Assembly: GCF_039524015.1 (NCBI RefSeq)
Contig: NZ_BAAAGF010000001.1
Coordinates: 310,001-374,000 of the forward strand
Length of the DNA stretch: 64,000 bases
From: Gaetbulibacter_B jejuensis
Lineage (GTDB): Bacteria > Bacteroidota > Bacteroidia > Flavobacteriales > Flavobacteriaceae
Direction: 5' to 3'
The notes beneath the pieces are model-generated. The model saw nothing but the letters and a program-made list of their open reading frames with translations. It ran no database searches and was not told the origin of the DNA. Both the position numbers and the translations under genes were made by a program. Of this stretch, positions 7,661 through 15,190 are shown in pieces. How positions within the stretch are numbered: the first letter of the stretch is position 1; every line of letters begins with the position of its first letter.

Positions 7661-7665
7661 TATTT

Positions 7666-7741
7666 GCGTTAGCGATTGCAGCATTGTTGGAGCTCCTCAA
7701 AGAGAGCGACTGCGGAAAGCGCGACCCTTGTGGTAACGCCC
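7666..7741 (-). repeat. REP-like intergenic repeat
   Basis: A 76-bp element with terminal GCGTTA and TAACGC inverted ends. On the minus strand it starts GGGCGTTACC and contains GGGTCGCGCTTTCCGC, a pattern I recognise from dispersed flavobacterial REP-like elements. It is more GC-rich than its surroundings. It lies between the array terminator and pyk. Confidence 0.6.
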
Positions 7742-7751
7742 AAAAAATAAT

Positions 7752-9194
7752 TTAAAAACTACAGCTTGTAATTTCAGTAACTCTTAGTGTGTTTACCATA
7801 CCTTTTTCTTGTATAGGCATTGCAGCAAGACTTACCAGCATATCTCCTGTTTCTAGATAGCCTTTTTTACAGGCAATAGCGTTGACGTCTTCAATGGTTT
7901 CATCTGTACTTACAAACTTATCATAATAAAACGCTTTAACTCCCCAAAGCAAGCTTAGTTGTGTTAAAATACGTTTGTTGGATGTAAATACCAAGATGTG
8001 AGAACTTGGTCTCCAAGCCGAAATTTGAAACGCTGTATAACCACTATTGGTTAATGTAGAAATGGCTTTGGCGTCAATTTCGTTTGCCATATGTGCTGCA
8101 TGGTAGCAGATAGATTTTGTAATGTAACGCTTGGTACGAATGTGTGGTGGCGATTGTGGTACTTGTATAAGTGGCGAATCTTCAACACTTCTAATAATGT
8201 TTGCCATTTGCCTAATAACTTGCACTGGATAACTCCCAACCGATGTTTCTCCTGAAAGCATTACTGCATCTGCTCCATCCATAACCGAGTTTGCCACATC
8301 GTTAACCTCAGCACGTGTTGGTGTTAAACTAGAAATCATGGTTTCCATCATTTGCGTAGCAATAATTACAGGAATTCTTGCACGTTTTGCTCGTAATACC
8401 AATTGCTTTTGGATAAGCGGAACTTCCTCGGCTGGAATTTCTACTCCTAAATCACCACGAGCTACCATTAATCCGTCGCAATAAGCAACAATTTTATCGA
8501 TATTCTCAACAGCTTCAGGTTTTTCAATCTTAGCGATAATTGGAATTTTATGTTCGCTATGTTCTTTGATAAGTTCTTCGAGCTGAATTAAATCTTCAGC
8601 GTGACGCACAAACGATAACGCAATCCAATCTACTTGCATTTTTATTGCAAAAATGGCATCTTCGATATCTTTTTCAGTAAGTGCAGGTTGTGAAATATTA
8701 GTGTTAGGAAGGTTAACTCCTTTTTTAGATTTTAAGGGTCCACCTTGAATAACGCGTGCTTTTACTTCCGATTTTTTATCGGTTGAAACCACTTCAAAAA
8801 TTAATTTTCCGTCGTCTAAAAGTATGCGTTCTCCTGGTTTTGCATCTTGTGGAAAGCTATCATAAGTCATGTAAACACGTTCTTTTGTGCCTTCAAAACG
8901 TTTTCCGGTTGCAAAAATAATTTCGTCACCTTCATTAACGATGACTTCGCCTTTCATTACGCCAACACGAAGTTTTGGACCTTGCAAATCGCCTAAAATG
9001 GCTGCATTGTATCCAAACTCATCGTTAAGCTCTCTTATCATTTTTATACGCTGTTCAACATCTTTATAGTCGGCATGTGAAAAGTTAATTCTAAACACAT
9101 CAACACCTTCCTCAAGCATGCCTTTTAAAACATCTTTTGTACTGGTTGCTGGTCCTAATGTTGCTACTATTTTGGTTTTCTTTCTTTTTGGCAT
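7752..9194 (-). CDS. pyk: Pyruvate kinase
   Basis: 480 residues, full length. It transfers phosphate from phosphoenolpyruvate to ADP as the last step of glycolysis. The A domain begins with TKIVATLGPAT (7-17); active-site residues seen are Arg35 and Asn37 in FRINFSH, Lys222 and Glu224 in IIAKIEKPEAV, and Asp248 in MVARGDLGVE. The signature TPTRAEVNDVANSVMDGADAV starts at about 291. The B domain occupies about 75-170, and the C-terminal domain carries a regular allosteric fold. It starts three bases after the stop of the IPExxxVDY gene, so the two are probably one transcript, as in other flavobacteria. Confidence 0.96.
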   Translation of the reverse strand: MPKRKKTKIVATLGPATSTKDVLKGMLEEGVDVFRINFSHADYKDVEQRIKMIRELNDEFGYNAAILGDLQGPKLRVGVMKGEVIVNEGDEIIFATGKRFEGTKERVYMTYDSFPQDAKPGERILLDDGKLIFEVVSTDKKSEVKARVIQGGPLKSKKGVNLPNTNISQPALTEKDIEDAIFAIKMQVDWIALSFVRHAEDLIQLEELIKEHSEHKIPIIAKIEKPEAVENIDKIVAYCDGLMVARGDLGVEIPAEEVPLIQKQLVLRAKRARIPVIIATQMMETMISSLTPTRAEVNDVANSVMDGADAVMLSGETSVGSYPVQVIRQMANIIRSVEDSPLIQVPQSPPHIRTKRYITKSICYHAAHMANEIDAKAISTLTNSGYTAFQISAWRPSSHILVFTSNKRILTQLSLLWGVKAFYYDKFVSTDETIEDVNAIACKKGYLETGDMLVSLAAMPIQEKGMVNTLRVTEITSCSF

Positions 9195-9197
9195 TAA

Positions 9198-9677
9198 TTA
9201 AAAAATTAAGTGGTCTTTAGATTTTAGTTGTTCTACATCTACACTGTAAGCTGTGATAACTTGTGGTATAGACTGTATTTTATTGAGAATTATTTTCTCG
9301 TTTAAATATTGGGTGTCATTATCTATTTTAAACAGATAGTCAACGTTTTTCAATTCTGGTAATAGGTGATATGTTTTTAGGACTTTGCCTTGAGCTTCAA
9401 ATAAAGATCCTGTACTTTGCAGGCTGTCTTCTTCTTTTTTACACACGTTAGACATGAGGTTCCAAGTAGTGTATTGTTCTTTGTCTTCCCACTCATAAAT
9501 AGAGTAAGATGCCGAAAAATACTTGTAGTCTAAATCTTGTGGTTTACGCTCTAAATTTATCTCTAAATTTTTATTAAGAAGATAAGCCAATCTATAATCT
9601 TCCAGTCTGCAATGAATAGCTAAAAGCGTGAAAGAAGCATCATAGAAATCGTCAACAAGTAATTTATGCAATGCCAT
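9198..9677 (-). CDS. IPExxxVDY family protein
   Basis: 159 residues. This Bacteroidetes family is named after a conserved motif, seen here as LPELKNVDY at 106-114, with the following LFKID also typical. Function is unknown. The protein is soluble, acidic in its middle part, and has no signal peptide. It lies directly upstream of pyk, an arrangement known across the family, which suggests a link with central metabolism or simply a conserved operon. TATATTTA on the minus strand at about 9698-9705 is a possible -7 box (one mismatch). Confidence 0.85.
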   Translation of the reverse strand: MALHKLLVDDFYDASFTLLAIHCRLEDYRLAYLLNKNLEINLERKPQDLDYKYFSASYSIYEWEDKEQYTTWNLMSNVCKKEEDSLQSTGSLFEAQGKVLKTYHLLPELKNVDYLFKIDNDTQYLNEKIILNKIQSIPQVITAYSVDVEQLKSKDHLIF

Positions 9678-9792
9678 AATTAATCAACTATACGATGTAA
9701 ATATAGTATAATATAATAATTAAAAAATGAAGTTAACATTAATCTTATCAAGACCTGTTAACGAAAACGTTTGAATTTTTACAAGCGTCTAA

Positions 9793-10539
9793 TTATTCGT
9801 TAAAAAATTTGGTGATTTTATTTTGAAACGCAAAAAAAGCACGTTTTGAAGCTTTTTCTTCGGCTTTCTTTTTTGAAGTTGCTCTTGCCTTTGCCACCAC
9901 TTTATCGTCTATAGATAACTTAACCGAAAAGTGTTTTAGGTTATCGTTTCCTGTGTCTTCATACACATTGTAGTCAAAGGTCTTTTTTTCTTTTTGGCAC
10001 CACTCAATAAGTAAGCTTTTGTAGCTAATAACCTTACCTTCGAGGGTTTCAATATCAACATGCGGATTAATTACTCTTTTAAAAATAAATTTTTCGCAGT
10101 ATCTATAACCTCTGTCTAAAAATATGGCTCCAACTAAGGCTTCAAAAAGATTACCATGAATGTTATTACCAAAATTGGATTTTGAAATTTTGCTTTCTAC
10201 AAAGTCAATTAAATTAAGCTCTTTACCCAATTCGTTAAGGTGTTCTCTACTTACAATTTTAGAACGCATTTTTGTAAGATAGCCTTCATCTCCATGAGGA
10301 ACTTCACTAAAAAGATAAGCTGCTATTACTGAGCTTAACATGGCATCGCCAACAAACTCTAACCTTTCATAGTTAATTGCATTTCCTTTTTTGTCCTTTA
10401 TATTCATAGAACGATGGGTAAATGCAGTAATGTAGTAGTTCTTGTTTTTGGGTTTAAACCCTAGAATATTTTTTAGTTGCAAAAAAAAATTCCCGTTATC
10501 GTTAGAACGGGAATTTAATATGTTACGAATGTAATTCAT
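9793..10539 (-). CDS. rnc: Ribonuclease III
   Basis: 248 residues. It cleaves double-stranded RNA in rRNA and mRNA processing. The catalytic domain has the signature NYERLEFVGDAML (57-69), with metal ligands Glu58/Glu61 and Asp65, and GNLFEALVGAIFLDRG around 129-144 with Glu133. At the place where most RNase III enzymes have Asp (ADxFEA), this one has Asn130. A dsRNA-binding domain follows (about 166-245), ending in ATSKKKAEEKASKRAFFAF. The gene begins seven bases after the fabF stop, and a perfect terminator-like hairpin lies in its first codons (10487-10516). The start fits the N terminus I remember for flavobacterial homologues (the NFF and ILGFKP phrases). Confidence 0.95.
   Translation of the reverse strand: MNYIRNILNSRSNDNGNFFLQLKNILGFKPKNKNYYITAFTHRSMNIKDKKGNAINYERLEFVGDAMLSSVIAAYLFSEVPHGDEGYLTKMRSKIVSREHLNELGKELNLIDFVESKISKSNFGNNIHGNLFEALVGAIFLDRGYRYCEKFIFKRVINPHVDIETLEGKVISYKSLLIEWCQKEKKTFDYNVYEDTGNDNLKHFSVKLSIDDKVVAKARATSKKKAEEKASKRAFFAFQNKITKFFNE
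10480..10516 (-). terminator. Terminator-like hairpin inside the rnc 5' coding region
   Basis: On the minus strand AAATTCCCGTT (10516-10506) and AACGGGAATTT (10497-10487) pair perfectly over 11 bp with an 8-nt loop. A run of nine T residues begins inside the right arm. It lies just downstream of the fabF stop but within codons 8-18 of rnc, so it could attenuate rnc transcription or serve as an RNase III target. Confidence 0.6.
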
Positions 10540-10546
10540 TCAGGAA

Positions 10547-11797
10547 TTAATCTAATTTTTTAAATAATACACAAGCATTGTGACCTCCAAATCCAAATGT
10601 ATTACTCATAGCAACTTTAACGTCTCTTTTTTGAGCTTTATTTAATGTTAAATTTAATTCAGGATCAATAGTTTCATCTACTACTTCGTGGTTTATTGTT
10701 GGAGGCACTACACCATGTTCTATTGCTAAAATAGCAGCAATAGACTCTATAGCTCCTGCAGCTCCAAGTAAATGTCCAGTCATGGACTTAGTAGAGTTAA
10801 TATTGATGTGTTTTGCGTGGTCACCAAACACTTCCGAAATCGCTTTAAGTTCAGCAACATCTCCAAGAGGTGTTGATGTACCATGCGTGTTGATATGGTC
10901 AACTTCTTCAGGGTTTATACCAGCATTATCTAAACAATTTCTCATTACAGCCATTACACCTATACCTTCAGGGTGAGGAGCTGTCATATGATGCGCATCT
11001 GAAGACAATCCGCCTCCAATAACTTCAGCATATATTTTTGCACCTCTTGCTTTAGCATGCTCGTACTCTTCAAGAATTATTGCTCCTGCGCCTTCTCCTA
11101 ATACAAAACCATCTCTGGTTGCGTCAAAAGGTCTTGAAGCGGTTTCAGGACTTTCGTTTCTTGTTGATAATGCATGCATAGCATTAAAACCACCCATTCC
11201 AGCAATGGTTACTGCTGCTTCACTACCACCAGTTACTATAACATCACAGTGCCCTAAACGAATATAGTTTAAAGCATCAATCATAGCATTGGCAGAGGAT
11301 GCACAGGCAGATACTGTTGTGTAATTAGGACCCATAAATCCATGTTTAATAGATATGTTTCCTGGAGCAATATCTGCAATCATTTTTGGGATGAAAAATG
11401 GATTAAATCTTGGTGTTCCATCTCCAGCCGCAAAGTTTAGTACTTCGTCCTGGAATGTTTCCAAACCTCCAATACCTGCTCCCCAAATAACTCCAACTTT
11501 CAATTTATCAACAGCCTCAAGATCTAGTTTCGCATCTGCAATAGCTTCATCAGAAGCTACCATTGCATATTGCGTAAATCTGTCCATCTTTCTAGCTTCT
11601 TTTCTGTCAAGAAAATCGGTAGCGTTAAAGTTTTTTAATTCGCAAGCGAATTTGGTTTTGAACTTTTCAGTATCAAAATATGTTATAGGTGCTGCACCAC
11701 TTTTTCCTTGTAATAAGCCTTCCCAATATTGATCTTTGGTATTGCCTATAGGAGTAAGTGCACCTAACCCAGTAACTACAACTCGCCTTAATTCCAT
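10547..11797 (-). CDS. fabF: 3-oxoacyl-ACP synthase II (KAS II)
   Basis: 416 residues, complete. It condenses malonyl-ACP with acyl-ACP during fatty-acid elongation. The catalytic triad is visible: Cys165 in TVSACASSANAM, His305 in NTHGTSTPLGD and His342 in KSMTGHLLGAAG. The N terminus RRVVVTGLGALTPIGN is the thiolase-fold start, and the C terminus NTFGFGGHNACVLFKK is also diagnostic. It lies 13 bases downstream of acpP and 7 bases upstream of rnc, the conserved acpP-fabF-rnc order. Confidence 0.97.
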   Translation of the reverse strand: MELRRVVVTGLGALTPIGNTKDQYWEGLLQGKSGAAPITYFDTEKFKTKFACELKNFNATDFLDRKEARKMDRFTQYAMVASDEAIADAKLDLEAVDKLKVGVIWGAGIGGLETFQDEVLNFAAGDGTPRFNPFFIPKMIADIAPGNISIKHGFMGPNYTTVSACASSANAMIDALNYIRLGHCDVIVTGGSEAAVTIAGMGGFNAMHALSTRNESPETASRPFDATRDGFVLGEGAGAIILEEYEHAKARGAKIYAEVIGGGLSSDAHHMTAPHPEGIGVMAVMRNCLDNAGINPEEVDHINTHGTSTPLGDVAELKAISEVFGDHAKHININSTKSMTGHLLGAAGAIESIAAILAIEHGVVPPTINHEVVDETIDPELNLTLNKAQKRDVKVAMSNTFGFGGHNACVLFKKLD

Positions 11798-11810
11798 AAA
11801 TTAACGTGAA

Positions 11811-12044
11811 TTATTTTGCTTCTTCTATATATGAGATAGCTTGACCAACTGTTGCAATGTTCTCAGCTTGATCATCTGGAATTTGGATATCAAATTCCTT
11901 TTCGAATTCCATAATTAATTCTACAGTGTCTAATGAATCTGCTCCTAAATCGTTTGTGAAGCTTGCTTCAGTTACAACTTCGTTCTCATCAACACCTAAT
12001 TTGTCTACGATAATCGCTTTTACTCTTGATGCAATGTCTGACAT
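11811..12044 (-). CDS. acpP: Acyl carrier protein
   Basis: 77 residues, strongly acidic. Ser37 in GADSLDTVELIMEFE is the 4'-phosphopantetheine attachment site. The protein shuttles acyl chains between fatty-acid synthesis enzymes and is first in the acpP-fabF-rnc operon. The gap to the divergent purN gene (12045-12228) is AT-rich and must hold both promoters. Confidence 0.97.
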   Translation of the reverse strand: MSDIASRVKAIIVDKLGVDENEVVTEASFTNDLGADSLDTVELIMEFEKEFDIQIPDDQAENIATVGQAISYIEEAK

Positions 12045-12228
12045 AATTTTTAAATTTTAAGTTTTAATTAGAGCGCAAAAATAAAAAAACTTTATTTAAT
12101 ACACATCTTTACTTTAAAAATGTGAATGTAATTTACTAAAATTACTTTTAAGTATTTCTATTTTGGCTTCTAATTGTTAATAATTATTCTTTTTTTTGTT
12201 TCGAATAATCCTAACATTATATCTGTAA

Positions 12229-12795
12229 ATGAAACGTATTGTAATTTTTGCGTCCGGAAGTGGAACCAATGCTGAAAATTTAATTAAGTTTTTTCACAAC
12301 AGAGATAATGCGTCTGTTATTCAGGTGTTGACCAACAATCCTCATGCCAAAGTACTAGAACGCGCAAAAAACCTGAACGTTAGCGCTTTATCATTCAACA
12401 GAGTTGCTTTCTCAAAAACCGATGATGTCCTAAACATCCTAAAAGCTGCTCAACCAGACTTAATAATACTAGCTGGTTTTTTATGGAAGTTTCCTGAGCA
12501 TATTTTACAACATTTCCCTAATAAAGTCATTAATATTCATCCTGCTTTATTACCTAAATATGGAGGAAAAGGTATGTACGGTATGCACGTTCATGAAGCT
12601 GTTGTAGCAAATAACGAAACCGAAACTGGTATTACCATTCATTATGTTAACGAAAACTATGATGAAGGTGCTATTATTTTTCAGGCTAAATGTAGTGTAG
12701 AATCATCTGATACTGCTGAAACTGTAGCGGCAAAAATTCATGAGCTTGAAATGGAGCATTTTCCAAAAGTAGTTGAAGACTTATTAAAGTCATAA
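12229..12795 (+). CDS. purN: Phosphoribosylglycinamide formyltransferase
   Basis: 188 residues. It adds the first formyl group to GAR, using 10-formyl-tetrahydrofolate, in purine synthesis. The N-terminal loop IFASGSGTNAENLI binds GAR phosphate. The catalytic residues are Asn102 and His104 in INIHPALLPKYGG and Asp145 in YDEGAIIFQ. The length is slightly short, as usual in Bacteroidetes. It diverges from acpP and is followed 10 bases later by the cyclase-family gene; a likely operon runs on to the RNase H gene. Confidence 0.95.
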   Translation: MKRIVIFASGSGTNAENLIKFFHNRDNASVIQVLTNNPHAKVLERAKNLNVSALSFNRVAFSKTDDVLNILKAAQPDLIILAGFLWKFPEHILQHFPNKVINIHPALLPKYGGKGMYGMHVHEAVVANNETETGITIHYVNENYDEGAIIFQAKCSVESSDTAETVAAKIHELEMEHFPKVVEDLLKS

Positions 12796-12805
12796 TACTA
12801 AGGCA

Positions 12806-13501
12806 ATGACTGAAATTATAGATTTAAGCCAAGACATTTATGAAGGTATGCCTGTTTATAAAGATTTGCCTCAAGTAAAAATGTCTGTTCATAACACCCA
12901 CGAAGATTGGGATGGCGATTTTGATTCTAAAACCAAAACGCCTGCTGTACATAAACTAGAATTAGGCGAGCATACAGGCACTCATGTTGACGCTTTAAAC
13001 CACATGGCAAAACAATATAAAGGTCAGTCTATCGACACAATGCCTTTATCAATGTTTTATACAGAAGGAATTTGCTTAGACCTTTCTCACAAATCTTTTA
13101 AAGAACTAATTGAAATAAGTGATTTGGAAACTGCTTGTAAAAAGCAAGGCGTAAGTATTAAAAAAAATGATACTGTATTAATTTATACTGACCATTATAG
13201 AAAAGCATTTGGAACGGAAAACTGGAGCAAAGGACCAGGAATTAGTGCAGAAGCAGCCAGATGGTTGGGAAATCAAAAAATTGCTGCTTTTGGAGTGGAA
13301 ACAATGTCTCCAGGTGTTTCAGGAATTTCAAACAAAGAAGTACATCATATTTGTGGTGAATTAGGATTTACGCACTATGAAAACATGGTTAATTTATATA
13401 AATTAATAGGAAGAAAAAGATTTCGTTTTATTGCCTTACCTTTAAAGATTAAAGGAGGAACAGGTTCTCCTGTAAGAGCTGTTGCTGTTTTTGAAAATTA
13501 G
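12806..13501 (+). CDS. Cyclase-family (kynurenine-formamidase-like) metal hydrolase
   Basis: 231 residues. The metal-binding signature HxGTHxDxxxH is at 56-66 (GEHTGTHVDALNHM: His56, His60, Asp62, His66), as in the PF04199 group that includes bacterial kynurenine formamidase and isatin hydrolase. The N terminus IIDLSQDIYEGMPVYKD is typical. The substrate cannot be told from sequence; no tryptophan-degradation genes are nearby. It sits 10 bases after purN and 6 bases before the RNase H gene, so it is probably co-transcribed with both. Confidence 0.85.
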   Translation: MTEIIDLSQDIYEGMPVYKDLPQVKMSVHNTHEDWDGDFDSKTKTPAVHKLELGEHTGTHVDALNHMAKQYKGQSIDTMPLSMFYTEGICLDLSHKSFKELIEISDLETACKKQGVSIKKNDTVLIYTDHYRKAFGTENWSKGPGISAEAARWLGNQKIAAFGVETMSPGVSGISNKEVHHICGELGFTHYENMVNLYKLIGRKRFRFIALPLKIKGGTGSPVRAVAVFEN

Positions 13502-13507
13502 TAGTTC

Positions 13508-14149
13508 ATGTCCAAAAAAAAGAAAAAATACTACACAGTTTGGAAAGGTCACCACACAGGTGTTTTTGAGTCTTGGGATGATTGCAAAGCTCAAATAAAA
13601 GATTTTCAAGGCGCTCAATACAAATCGTTTCCCACATTTGAAGCCGCTAAAAAGGCTTTAAAAGGTAATTATTTTGACTACGTAGGGAAAAACAAAACAT
13701 TTAAAAGTGAACTTTCTGAAGAACAATTAAAAAAAATAGGTCAGCCTAATTACAACTCTATTTCTGTTGATGCAGCTTCTAGCGGAAACCCTGGAAAAAT
13801 GGAATATAGAGGTGTGGATACTAAAACCAAAAAGCAGCTTTTTATTCAAGGTCCTTTTGAAGAAGGCACAAATAATATTGGTGAATTTTTAGCCATTGTT
13901 CATGGTTTAGCTCTGCTAAAAAAGAAAAACAGTAATTGCATAATATATACCGATTCTAAAACTGCAATGAGTTGGGTAAAAAAGAAAACCTGCAATACCA
14001 AACTAGAGCGCAATGATAAAAACAAGGTACTCTTTGAACTTGTTGACAGAGCAGTAAATTGGTTAAAAAACAATACTTACACTACTGTAATTGTAAAATG
14101 GGAAACCAAAGCTTGGGGAGAAATTCCTGCAGATTTCGGCAGAAAATAA
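13508..14149 (+). CDS. rnhA: RNase H1-like protein with N-terminal RNA/DNA-hybrid binding domain
   Basis: 213 residues. The first 55 residues form the small hybrid-binding (viroplasmin-type) domain: KYYTVWKGHHTGVFESWDDCKAQIKDFQGAQYKSF. Split here for length, the parts are YYTVWKGHHTGVFESWDDC and then IKDFQGAQYKSF. The RNase H domain runs from about 82 to 213 and shows the acidic residues Asp88 (ISVDAASSGNPG), Glu126 (NIGEFLAI), Asp149 (IIYTDSKTA) and Asp209 (EIPADFGRK). It should cleave RNA in RNA/DNA hybrids. The gene symbol is by function; it is not the short E. coli form. Confidence 0.88.
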   Translation: MSKKKKKYYTVWKGHHTGVFESWDDCKAQIKDFQGAQYKSFPTFEAAKKALKGNYFDYVGKNKTFKSELSEEQLKKIGQPNYNSISVDAASSGNPGKMEYRGVDTKTKKQLFIQGPFEEGTNNIGEFLAIVHGLALLKKKNSNCIIYTDSKTAMSWVKKKTCNTKLERNDKNKVLFELVDRAVNWLKNNTYTTVIVKWETKAWGEIPADFGRK

Positions 14150-14175
14150 TATTCGTTATTTAGAGCTTAAAACCC

Positions 14176-14183
14176 TATCTTTG
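14176..14183 (+). promoter_or_regulatory. -7 box for the PfkB kinase gene
   Basis: TATCTTTG is a perfect TAnnTTTG match. It lies 22 bases before the ATG at 14206 and after the RNase H stop, implying a short leader and a new transcription unit. Confidence 0.65.
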
Positions 14184-14205
14184 CACAAAATTTTGAAATC
14201 TCTTT

Positions 14206-15132
14206 ATGAGTAAATTAGTCATTGTAGGTACTGTAGCTTTTGATGCTATTGAAACACCTTTCGGAAAAACCGATAAGATATTAGGTGGAGCAGCAACTTT
14301 TATAGGTTTGTCTGCCTCACAGTTTAATGTAGATTCTGCAATTGTATCGGTTGTTGGAGGAGATTTTCCTCAAGAATATTTAGATTTATTATCTGAAAAA
14401 AATATTGATATTTCAGGAATAGAAATCATAAAAGACGGTAAAACGTTCTTTTGGAGTGGTCGCTACCATAACGACATGAACTCTAGAGATACCTTAGCAA
14501 CTGAGCTTAATGTATTAGCTGATTTTAATCCTGTTGTACCACAAGATTATAAAGACGCTGAAATTGTAATGCTTGGTAACTTACACCCAATAGTACAATC
14601 TAGTGTTTTGGATCAAATGACTAAAAAGCCAAAACTGGCTATTTTAGACACTATGAATTTTTGGATGGACTCAGCGCTTGAAGATTTACACAATGTTATA
14701 AAGCGTGTTGATGTTATTACCATTAACGATGAAGAAGCTAGACAATTAACAGGAGAATATTCTCTTGTAGTAGCAGCAAGAAAAATTCATGAAATGGGAC
14801 CAAAATATGTAGTTATTAAAAAAGGAGAACATGGTGCATTATTGTTTCATAACGATAGTGTGTTTTATGCTCCTGCTTTACCTCTAGAAGAGGTGTTTGA
14901 CCCAACTGGAGCAGGTGATACTTTTGCTGGTGGATTTGCAGGTTATTTAGCAAAAACAGGAGATGTCTCTTTTGAAAACATGAAAAACGCTGTTATTTAT
15001 GGCTCTACACTGGCCTCATTTTGTGTAGAAAAATTTGGTACAGAGCGCATGAAAAACCTCCCTAAAAAAGAAGTTCATCAACGCTTGCAGCAGTTTAAAG
15101 ACTTAACACAATTTGATATTGAACTAACATAA
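14206..15132 (+). CDS. PfkB-family sugar or nucleoside kinase
   Basis: 308 residues. The ribokinase-fold signatures are present: the N-terminal GGAATFIGLSAS (27-38) and the C-terminal DPTGAGDTFAGGFAGYL (from 232) with catalytic Asp238 and the anion hole GAGD. It phosphorylates an alcohol group on a sugar, nucleoside or vitamin with ATP; the substrate is not evident. The lid phrase SGRYHNDMNSRDT and the position just before an amidophosphoribosyltransferase give only a weak hint of a nucleoside role. It has its own -7 box and terminator. Confidence 0.88.
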   Translation: MSKLVIVGTVAFDAIETPFGKTDKILGGAATFIGLSASQFNVDSAIVSVVGGDFPQEYLDLLSEKNIDISGIEIIKDGKTFFWSGRYHNDMNSRDTLATELNVLADFNPVVPQDYKDAEIVMLGNLHPIVQSSVLDQMTKKPKLAILDTMNFWMDSALEDLHNVIKRVDVITINDEEARQLTGEYSLVVAARKIHEMGPKYVVIKKGEHGALLFHNDSVFYAPALPLEEVFDPTGAGDTFAGGFAGYLAKTGDVSFENMKNAVIYGSTLASFCVEKFGTERMKNLPKKEVHQRLQQFKDLTQFDIELT

Positions 15133-15135
15133 ACC

Positions 15136-15162
15136 AACGCGCTCAAAACTGAGCGCGTTTTA
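15136..15162 (+). terminator. Terminator after the PfkB kinase gene
   Basis: AACGCGCTCA (15136-15145) pairs with TGAGCGCGTT (15150-15159) around AAAC, followed by TTATTTTT. It lies between the kinase stop and the next start at 15191. Confidence 0.85.
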
Positions 15163-15190
15163 TTTTTGTAACTCACAACAACACAACACA

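Noticed and set aside
3441..7661. Classical integron or an insertion sequence
   Set aside because: No integrase or transposase gene and no clear attC consensus or terminal inverted repeats; only the layout is cassette-like.
11355..11732. 125-residue plus-strand frame opposite fabF
   Set aside because: fabF is certain from its catalytic residues; the opposite frame is a shadow with no recognisable domains.
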